Positions 1-4,623 of a stretch of 6,916 nt of DNA are shown piece after piece. Under the pieces are notes generated by a model that was given only the letters and a program-made list of their open reading frames with translations, made no database searches and was not told the origin of the DNA. The position numbers and the translations under genes are program-made. Every line of letters starts with the position of its first letter. The stretch's first letter is position 1. The stretch is from Anaerotignum sp. (lineage in GTDB: Bacteria > Bacillota > Clostridia > Lachnospirales > Anaerotignaceae). Where the stretch lies: NCBI GenBank assembly GCA_017560955.1, contig JAFZDV010000245.1:1-6916 (forward strand), given 5' to 3'.

Positions 1-1
1 C

Positions 2-1864
2 GCTGTATCCGTACTGGAAATCGCAAAATCCATCAGCGAAGGTCTGGCTAGAAATGCTTGTGCTGGTCTGGTAAACGGCGAAGTAAAAGACCTGCGTTAT
101 GTTGTAGAAGAAGATGCGGAAGTTTCCATCTGCACATTCGAAGATGAAGCTGGTAAAATCGCATTCCGTCACACAGCATCCCATATGCTGGCTCAGGCTG
201 TAAAACGCCTGTACCCCGAAGCAAAAATTGCAATCGGTCCCGCAATCGCTGACGGTTTCTACTATGACTTCGACAGAGAAAAAGCTTTCACACAGGAAGA
301 ACTGGAAGCTCTGGAAGCTGAAATGAAAAAAATTGCGAAAGAAGATATCGCAATTGAAGCATTCACAATGCCCAGAGAAGAAGCAATCAAATACATGGAA
401 GAAAGAAACGAACCCTACAAAGTAGAACTGATCCAGGATCTGCCCGAAGATGCTGTTATCTCCTTCTACAAACAGGGCGACTTCACAGACCTGTGTGCAG
501 GTCCTCACCTGATGAGCACAAAAACAGTTAAGGCTATCAAGCTGACATCCGTAGCTGGTGCTTACTGGAGAGGTTCCGAAAAGAACAAAATGCTGTCCAG
601 AATCTATGGTACAGCTTACCCTAAAGCATCCGAACTGGAAGCATACCTGACAATGATCGAAGAAGCGAAAAAACGTGACCACAGAAAACTGGGTAAAGAA
701 CTGAAACTGTTCGCTATGCTGGACGAAGGTCCTGGTTTCCCCTTCTTCCTGCCTAAAGGTATGGTTCTGAAAAACACACTGCTGGAATACTGGAGACAGA
801 TCCACAAAGAAGATGGTTATGTAGAAATCTCCACACCCATCATCCTGAACAGAGAACTGTGGTACAGATCCGGTCACTGGGATCACTACAAAGATAACAT
901 GTACACAACAGTTATCGATGAAGAAGACTATGCAGTAAAACCCATGAACTGCCCCGGCGGTATGCTGGTTTACAAACAGGATATGCACTCCTACAGAGAC
1001 CTGCCTATGCGTGTTGCTGAAATCGGTCTGGTACACAGACACGAAAAGAGCGGTGCTCTGCACGGTCTGATGCGTGTAAGATGCTTCAACCAGGATGATG
1101 CTCATATCTTCATGACAGAAGAACAGATCAAAGACGAAATCTCCGGCGTAATCAGACTGATCGACAGCGTTTACAGCCTGTTCGGTTTCAAATATCACAT
1201 CGAACTGTCTACAAGACCTGAAGACAGCATGGGTTCCGACGAAGCTTGGGAAATCGCTACAAATGGTCTGCAGAATGCACTGGATGAAAACGGCATCAGC
1301 TATGTTGTAAACGAAGGCGACGGCGCATTCTATGGTCCTAAGATCGACTTCCACCTGGAAGACTCCATCGGCAGAACATGGCAGTGTGGTACAATCCAGC
1401 TGGATATGCAGATGCCCGAAAGATTTGAACTGGAATACACAGCTCCCGACGGCAGCAAAAAACGTCCTGTTATGATCCACCGTGTATGCTTCGGTTCCAT
1501 CGAAAGATTCATCGGTATCCTGATCGAACACTTTGCAGGTGCATTCCCCGTATGGCTGTCTCCTGTACAGGTTAAAGTTCTGCCTATCTCCGAAAAATTC
1601 GCAGATTACGCAAACAGCGTAGCAGCAGCTCTGGATGCAGAAGGTATCCGTGTTGAAACAGACCACAGAGCAGAAAAAATCGGTTACAAAATCAGAGAAG
1701 CTAGAAACGAAAGAACACCTTACATCATCGTTGTTGGTGAAAAAGACGTTGAAGCAAATGCTATCTCCCTGCGTTCCAGAAAGAACGGCGAAGAAGGTCA
1801 GATGGCTCTGGCAGACTTCATTGCAAGAATCAAAGAAGAAGTTGCAACAAAAGTTCTGGACTAA
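2..1864 (+). CDS. thrS: Threonyl-tRNA synthetase, 5'-truncated by the window edge
   Basis: ThrRS (class II, cytoplasmic) activates threonine and charges tRNA-Thr. The frame is open from base 2, upstream of the first internal ATG at 185, giving 620 visible residues. Matching the editing-site and zinc residues to E. coli ThrRS suggests about 17 N-terminal residues are missing. Visible residues 1-45 are the rest of the TGS domain. The editing domain has HxxxH (HTASH, H57/H61) and DLCAGPH (C165, H169). The catalytic core has MNCPGG (C317, zinc), motif 2 with HRHEKSGALHGL then DDAHIF (H368, zinc), and motif 3 with MIHRVCFGSIERF (H493, zinc). The last 100 or so residues, from about WLSPVQ, are the anticodon-binding domain. 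All zinc and editing residues are kept, so it should be active with proofreading. Codon use is highly biased (ACA for Thr, CTG for Leu), as expected for abundant proteins. Any T-box or promoter lies outside the window. A terminator follows the TAA stop. Confidence 0.97.
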   Translation, partial: AVSVLEIAKSISEGLARNACAGLVNGEVKDLRYVVEEDAEVSICTFEDEAGKIAFRHTASHMLAQAVKRLYPEAKIAIGPAIADGFYYDFDREKAFTQEELEALEAEMKKIAKEDIAIEAFTMPREEAIKYMEERNEPYKVELIQDLPEDAVISFYKQGDFTDLCAGPHLMSTKTVKAIKLTSVAGAYWRGSEKNKMLSRIYGTAYPKASELEAYLTMIEEAKKRDHRKLGKELKLFAMLDEGPGFPFFLPKGMVLKNTLLEYWRQIHKEDGYVEISTPIILNRELWYRSGHWDHYKDNMYTTVIDEEDYAVKPMNCPGGMLVYKQDMHSYRDLPMRVAEIGLVHRHEKSGALHGLMRVRCFNQDDAHIFMTEEQIKDEISGVIRLIDSVYSLFGFKYHIELSTRPEDSMGSDEAWEIATNGLQNALDENGISYVVNEGDGAFYGPKIDFHLEDSIGRTWQCGTIQLDMQMPERFELEYTAPDGSKKRPVMIHRVCFGSIERFIGILIEHFAGAFPVWLSPVQVKVLPISEKFADYANSVAAALDAEGIRVETDHRAEKIGYKIREARNERTPYIIVVGEKDVEANAISLRSRKNGEEGQMALADFIARIKEEVATKVLD

Positions 1865-1886
1865 TTGCAAAAACTCTAAAAATAAA

Positions 1887-1917
1887 AGGGCGGAGATCAC
1901 TCTCCGTCCTTATTTTT
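1887..1917 (+). terminator. Rho-independent terminator of thrS
   Basis: A 10-bp stem (AGGGCGGAGA at 1887-1896 with TCTCCGTCCT at 1901-1910, one G-T wobble) with a TCAC tetraloop is followed by TATTTTTTAT. It begins 22 bases after the thrS stop codon and separates thrS transcription from the infC promoter downstream. Confidence 0.92.
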
Positions 1918-1998
1918 TATTGATTTTTCAGTTCTTTTCTGTTAAAATATCAAAGGTTAAGTCAGTTGAAAATATTTTGAAAAATGCACAAAAATGTG

Positions 1999-2027
1999 TT
2001 GACAATTTTGTATACAACTGATATACT
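1999..2027 (+). promoter_or_regulatory. Strong sigma-A promoter of the infC-rpmI-rplT operon
   Basis: A perfect -35 TTGACA (1999-2004), a 17-base spacer and TATACT (2022-2027) preceded by TG at 2019-2020 (an extended -10) form an almost ideal housekeeping promoter. Transcription should start near 2034, giving a leader of about 170 nt before the infC start. The 80 bases between the thrS terminator and this promoter (1918-1998) are AT-rich, and I see no gene or clear site in them. Confidence 0.9.
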
Positions 2028-2100
2028 ACTTGAGTAAACAAAGAAGAAGTTCCGCTTCTCACCTTATGGCATGGGCAAATAGGGTTAATACAGTATTCGA

Positions 2101-2122
2101 ACAGAGGTTAGCTCTGTTTTTC
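2101..2122 (+). terminator. Small hairpin plus U-run inside the infC leader
   Basis: ACAGAG (2101-2106), loop GTTAG, CTCTGT (2112-2117), then TTTTCT. A flanking A2100-T2118 pair can add one base pair. The stem is short and fairly AT-rich for an efficient terminator on its own. It could be a weak terminator, a pause site or simply part of the folded leader. Confidence 0.45.
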
Positions 2123-2127
2123 TGTGT

Positions 2128-2158
2128 GCGGCGGATTTCTTCCGGCGCTTTCTTTTTT
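2128..2158 (+). terminator. Leader attenuator upstream of infC
   Basis: The arms GCGGCGGA (2128-2135) and TCCGGCGC (2141-2148) pair with a single internal G-G mismatch around a 5-base loop. A T-rich run (TTTCTTTTTT, 2149-2158) follows, giving a standard intrinsic terminator shape about 45 bases before the infC start. Because it sits between the operon promoter and its first gene it must be conditional, as expected for an L20-controlled attenuator. Confidence 0.75.
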
Positions 2159-2190
2159 GTAAAGAAAGAGCTTGTGGATACAGTAAATTT

Positions 2191-2207
2191 GGGAGGTGCT
2201 TACCATT
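2191..2207 (+). promoter_or_regulatory. Ribosome binding site and ATT start of infC
   Basis: A strong Shine-Dalgarno GGGAGGTG (2191-2198) sits 6 bases before an in-frame ATT (2205-2207). The other in-frame candidates fit badly: GTG at 2196 lies inside the Shine-Dalgarno itself, and ATG at 2217 is 18 bases beyond it. IF3 is the classic gene that starts with AUU, which IF3 discriminates against, so the gene represses its own translation. Confidence 0.85.
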
Positions 2208-2711
2208 ACTGAGTTAATGATTAACGAACAGATCAGAGACAAAGAAATCCGACTGATCGATGAAAACGGTGAACAGCTGGGTATCGTTTCTTCCAGAGAA
2301 GCGCAGAAAATCGCTGATGAAAGAAAACTGGACCTGGTAAAAATCGCTCCTACAGCGAAACCCCCCGTATGCCGCATTATGGACTACGGTAAATACAAAT
2401 TCGATCAGGCGAAAAAAGAAAAAGAAGCCAGAAAGAAACAGAAAACAGTTGATGTTAAAGAACTGCGTCTGTCCCCCAGCATCGATACACACGATGTTCA
2501 GGTTAAAGTTAAAAAAGCTAACGAATTCCTGAAAGACGGCGACAAAGTTAAAATCAGCATCCGTTTCAGAGGCCGTGAAATCGGTCATTCCAAAGTAGGT
2601 ATGCAGATCATGGAAGATTTTGCAAAAGCTACATCCGAACTGGGTGTGGTTGACAAACCTGCAAAAATGGAAGGCAAGAGCCTGGTTATGTTCCTTGCAC
2701 CAAAAAACTGA
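2205..2711 (+). CDS. infC: Translation initiation factor IF-3
   Basis: IF3 binds the 30S subunit, keeps 50S away and checks the start codon and initiator tRNA. The ATT start gives 168 residues, a normal length. The N-domain covers about residues 5-75, with the family signatures INEQIR near the start, LIDENGEQLGI and PPVCRIMDYGKYKF. A lysine-rich linker helix (KKEKEARKKQK) follows. The C-domain, from about residue 82 to the end, has VKELRLSPSIDTHD, KISIRFRGREIGH and a C-terminal LVMFLAPK. It is the first gene of the operon, 51 bases before rpmI. Translation is probably limited by the rare start codon and transcription by the leader attenuator. A 5-bp hairpin (TCCGC/GCGGA, 2712-2724) just after the stop has no T-run and is not a terminator. 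Codon use is strongly biased, like its neighbours. Starts at 2196 (GTG) or 2217 (ATG) would give 171 or 164 residues. Confidence 0.96.
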   Translation: MTELMINEQIRDKEIRLIDENGEQLGIVSSREAQKIADERKLDLVKIAPTAKPPVCRIMDYGKYKFDQAKKEKEARKKQKTVDVKELRLSPSIDTHDVQVKVKKANEFLKDGDKVKISIRFRGREIGHSKVGMQIMEDFAKATSELGVVDKPAKMEGKSLVMFLAPKN

Positions 2712-2762
2712 TCCGCAAAGCGGAAGGAAACTATCACAAACATTTTTTAGGAGGACAATACA

Positions 2763-2963
2763 ATGCCTAAGTTGAAAACAAAAAAAGCAGCAGCTAAAAG
2801 ATTCAAAGTTACTGGTACAGGTAAAGTAAAAAGAAACAAATCCAACACTCAGCATATCCTGGGTAAAAAGTCCAGAAAAAGAAAAAGAAATCTGAGACAC
2901 GCTACAACAGCTGACAGAACAGTAGAAAACAAAATCAAAAAGACACTGATTCCTTACGCTTAA
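2763..2963 (+). CDS. rpmI: 50S ribosomal protein L35
   Basis: L35 is a small, very basic protein of the large ribosomal subunit. The 66-residue product has the family's usual length and features: [15 protein letters not shown] at the N-terminus, [25 protein letters not shown] and the [15 protein letters not shown] end. The ATG has a textbook AGGAGG (2749-2754) 8 bases upstream. It lies between infC and rplT with 51- and 55-base gaps and no terminator or clear promoter in either, so it is cotranscribed. In organisms where L20 represses the operon, L35 production is controlled with it. Confidence 0.97.
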   Translation: MPKLKTKKAAAKRFKVTGTGKVKRNKSNTQHILGKKSRKRKRNLRHATTADRTVENKIKKTLIPYA

Positions 2964-3018
2964 TCAGCAGTTTCAGGAACATCAATTTTTCGAGAATTAT
3001 TTTTAGGAGGACTTTAAA

Positions 3019-3372
3019 ATGGCAAGAGTTAAAGGCGCGCTGAACGCTAGAAAAAAACATAAAAAAGTACTGAAGCTGGCTAGAGGCTACAGAGGTGCTA
3101 GATCCAAACAGTACAGAGTAGCAAAACAGTCTGTAATGAAAGCAATGGCATTTGCATTCGCTGGCAGAAAACAGACAAAGAGAGAATACAGAAGCCTGTG
3201 GATCGTAAGAATCAACGCAGCTGCAAGAATGAACGAAATTTCTTACAGCAAACTGATCCACGGTCTGAAAGTAGCTGGCGTAAACATCAACAGAAAAATG
3301 CTGGCTGAACTGGCTGTATCCGATCCCGCTGCTTTCACAAAACTGGTTGAAACAGCAAAAGCAGCTCTGTAA
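3019..3372 (+). CDS. rplT: 50S ribosomal protein L20
   Basis: L20 binds 23S rRNA early in large-subunit assembly and in several bacteria represses its own operon by binding the mRNA leader. The 117-residue product matches the family length, with [24 protein letters not shown] split as an extended basic N-terminal tail ([16 protein letters not shown]), then the [15 protein letters not shown] and [11 protein letters not shown] motifs. The globular C-terminal part includes [10 protein letters not shown] and LAVSDPAAF. The ATG is set by AGGAGG at 3005-3010, spaced 8 bases. It is the last gene of the operon and is followed by a terminator 24 bases after the TAA. The product is the likely effector of the leader at 2034-2190. 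Confidence 0.97.
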   Translation: MARVKGALNARKKHKKVLKLARGYRGARSKQYRVAKQSVMKAMAFAFAGRKQTKREYRSLWIVRINAAARMNEISYSKLIHGLKVAGVNINRKMLAELAVSDPAAFTKLVETAKAAL

Positions 3373-3396
3373 TTTATAACAGATATGCAAACAAGA

Positions 3397-3426
3397 GGCT
3401 TTCATCAATAGATGAGAGCCTTTTTT
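3397..3426 (+). terminator. Rho-independent terminator after rplT
   Basis: A 10-bp stem (GGCTTTCATC at 3397-3406 with GATGAGAGCC at 3411-3420, one T-G wobble) with an AATA loop is followed by six T. It closes the infC operon. Its T-run ends only 7 bases before the ribosome binding site of the next gene. Confidence 0.93.
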
Positions 3427-3445
3427 ATTATTCGGAGGAACGATT

Positions 3446-4363
3446 ATGGAAGCAATTATGGTCAAGGCCTGCGGTTTTCTTTTTATGATCGCATTAGGTT
3501 TTGTTTTAAAAAGAATAGGTCTGTTTTCCATTGATGACAGCAGTGTACTCAGTAAAATCGTACTGAAAATCACACTGCCTATGGCAATTGTCAGCAACTT
3601 TAAAGGTCTGGAATTGAACAGCAGTTTTATGGTTGCCATTGCAATTGGTTTTATTGTGCATTTTGTTGCCATCACAGTGGCGCTGATTTTAACAAGAAAG
3701 AAACCGGCAGAACAGAGAGCCTTTTATATCATCAATACATCCGGTTATAACATCGGCTTGTGTACATTGCCGTATATGTCCAGTTTTTTTGCGGCGGAAG
3801 CTGTGGCTCTGGTATGTATGTTTGATGTAGGCAATGCCATTATGTGTTTTGGTTTTACTTTTTCCATTGCAATGATGGTTTCTAAGGGGAAGGGAAATGT
3901 TGACAAAAAGGAAATCCTGAAAACGCTGTTTTCTTCCATGCCTTTTGTGACATATCTGGTAATGATTCTGCTTTGCGCAGGGAATATTGTATTGCCAGAG
4001 CCTGTATATACAATAGCAGGCATGATCGGACAGGCCAATGCGTGTGTTGCAATGCTTCTGATTGGTATTTTGTTTGAACCAAAGTTTAATCGCAATGAAT
4101 TGAAGGACATGATCGGTGTTTTTATACTGAGAATGATTCTGGGAACAGCATTTGCACTCTGTATTTACCATTTCCTGCCTATTCCTTTGATATATCGTCA
4201 GATTTTGTCTGTGATCGTATTTTCACCCATTCTGAGTGTTGCTCCCATCTATACAGAACGCTGTGGTTATAATCGTTCTGTTGCAGCTGTACTGAATTCT
4301 CTGATGATTCCGTTCAGTATGATCGTAATGACTGTCTTATTGATGATGTTGAAAGTATACTGA
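3446..4363 (+). CDS. AEC-family (auxin efflux carrier-like) membrane permease
   Basis: The product is a 305-residue, very hydrophobic protein with about ten predicted membrane spans, roughly at residues 9-26, 34-52, 61-82, 92-115, 118-143, 165-184, 189-210, 223-246, 253-272 and 281-302. Length, the two blocks of five spans, and features such as the Pro in span 2 (LKITLPMAIVSNF) and the NTSGYNIGLCTLPY segment in span 4 fit the AEC/Mem_trans family. Bacterial members export or import small carboxylates such as malate or malonate. The substrate here cannot be read from sequence. AGGAGG-like GGAGG (3434-3438) lies 7 bases before the ATG, favouring 3446 over the ATG at 3458. No promoter is visible between the rplT terminator and this gene, so expression may depend on read-through. 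Codons are mixed (TTA, TTG, CTT, ACT and ACG appear), unlike the ribosomal genes, suggesting modest expression. Confidence 0.88.
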   Translation: MEAIMVKACGFLFMIALGFVLKRIGLFSIDDSSVLSKIVLKITLPMAIVSNFKGLELNSSFMVAIAIGFIVHFVAITVALILTRKKPAEQRAFYIINTSGYNIGLCTLPYMSSFFAAEAVALVCMFDVGNAIMCFGFTFSIAMMVSKGKGNVDKKEILKTLFSSMPFVTYLVMILLCAGNIVLPEPVYTIAGMIGQANACVAMLLIGILFEPKFNRNELKDMIGVFILRMILGTAFALCIYHFLPIPLIYRQILSVIVFSPILSVAPIYTERCGYNRSVAAVLNSLMIPFSMIVMTVLLMMLKVY

Positions 4364-4370
4364 ATATTTT

Positions 4371-4400
4371 AGACCACTTGTTTAAAGTGGTCTTTTTTTT
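4371..4400 (+). terminator. Rho-independent terminator of the permease gene
   Basis: A perfect 9-bp stem (AGACCACTT at 4371-4379, AAGTGGTCT at 4385-4393) with a 5-base loop runs into eight T (4393-4400). It starts 7 bases after the permease stop codon and isolates the next gene, which has its own promoter. Confidence 0.95.
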
Positions 4401-4500
4401 ATGAAAAAACAGAAAATCGAAGAAAAAATACTGGATTTTTATGAAAAAAAGCTCTTTGTGGATACAGTATAATATGCATAAAAAATAATCGTAAAAAAAC

Positions 4501-4526
4501 AAATGTTTACGGTTGACAAAACATTT
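4501..4526. repeat. Inverted repeat around the -35 box
   Basis: AAATGTTT (4501-4508) and AAACATTT (4519-4526) are perfect 8-base inverted repeats separated by 10 bases that contain most of the TTGACA. A shorter overlapping pair, CGTAAA (4490-4495) and TTTACG (4506-4511), also has a 10-base spacer. The position and roughly two-turn span suit a dimeric regulator, but the low complexity makes chance a real possibility. No known operator is recognised. Confidence 0.45.
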
Positions 4527-4540
4527 CAAATCAATATAAT
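4513..4540 (+). promoter_or_regulatory. Sigma-A promoter of the PLP-enzyme gene
   Basis: A perfect TTGACA (4513-4518) and a perfect TATAAT (4535-4540) are separated by 16 bases, one less than optimal. Transcription should start near 4547, leaving a leader of about 77 nt. The surrounding sequence is very AT-rich. Two dyads flank it, one around the -35 and one at the start point. Confidence 0.85.
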
Positions 4541-4546
4541 GAATTA

Positions 4547-4574
4547 TAAATTGCTCAAATTTTGGTGCAATTTA
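4547..4574. repeat. 28-bp dyad at the transcription start, candidate operator or 5' hairpin
   Basis: TAAATTGC (4547-4554) and GCAATTTA (4567-4574) form a perfect 8-base inverted repeat with a 12-base spacer whose interior is partly symmetric as well. It begins at the predicted start point of the PLP-enzyme promoter. It could be a repressor site covering +1 to +28, or a weak stem at the 5' end of the mRNA. No T-run follows, so it is not a terminator. Confidence 0.5.
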
Positions 4575-4623
4575 CAATCAAAAGAAAAATGGTTTTATAC
4601 CGAAGAATAGGAGTGTTCAAAAA

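Larger units (their letters stand above)
2034..2190 (+). promoter_or_regulatory. Structured infC leader, candidate L20-type autoregulatory leader
   Basis: The untranslated leader of the infC-rpmI-rplT operon can fold into a series of hairpins: AGAAG/CTTCT (2045-2049 with 2055-2059), ACCTTAT/ATAGGGT (2061-2067 with 2079-2085, one wobble), ACAGAG/CTCTGT (2101-2106 with 2112-2117) and a GC-rich terminator-like hairpin at 2128-2148. In Firmicutes this operon is typically repressed by its product, ribosomal protein L20, which binds an rRNA-mimicking leader and promotes termination (Rfam L20_leader). Location, structure and a terminator just ahead of the ribosome binding site all fit. I cannot confirm the L20 consensus by eye, so the L20 assignment is inferred from context. 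A covariance-model search of this interval would settle it. Confidence 0.72.

Noticed and set aside
2030..2212. 60-codon open frame in the infC leader as a leader peptide
   Set aside because: It has no ribosome binding site, begins at the predicted transcription start and runs through the structured leader and attenuator; its translation resembles no protein.
3375..3380. TATAAC after rplT as a promoter for the permease
   Set aside because: The nearest -35-like sequence (TTGAAA, 3347-3352) is 22 bases away, too far, and the transcript would still have to pass the terminator at 3397-3426.
2214..3675. Two long - strand open frames opposite infC, rpmI, rplT and the permease start
   Set aside because: Both run across ribosomal genes with certain identity, contain Phe/Cys/Ser-rich low-complexity translation and have no ribosome binding sites; they are reverse shadows of biased codons.
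4401..4472. 23-codon open frame (MKKQKIEEK...) after the permease terminator
   Set aside because: It starts directly at the end of the terminator T-run with no ribosome binding site and lies between a terminator and a downstream promoter, so it is probably not transcribed or translated.
4468..4473. Perfect TATAAT as an additional upstream promoter
   Set aside because: The region 16-18 bases upstream is A-rich (AAAAAA) with no -35-like sequence and there is no extended -10 TG, so support is weak beside the good promoter at 4513-4540.
4558..4572. CodY-like box within the start-point dyad
   Set aside because: Only about 10 of 15 positions match the CodY consensus, and the matches are mostly A/T, so this is at the level of chance in such AT-rich sequence.
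4547..4623. T-box or other riboswitch in the PLP-enzyme leader
   Set aside because: The leader is only about 77 nt, has no T-box core, no terminator hairpin and no recognised ligand-binding motif.
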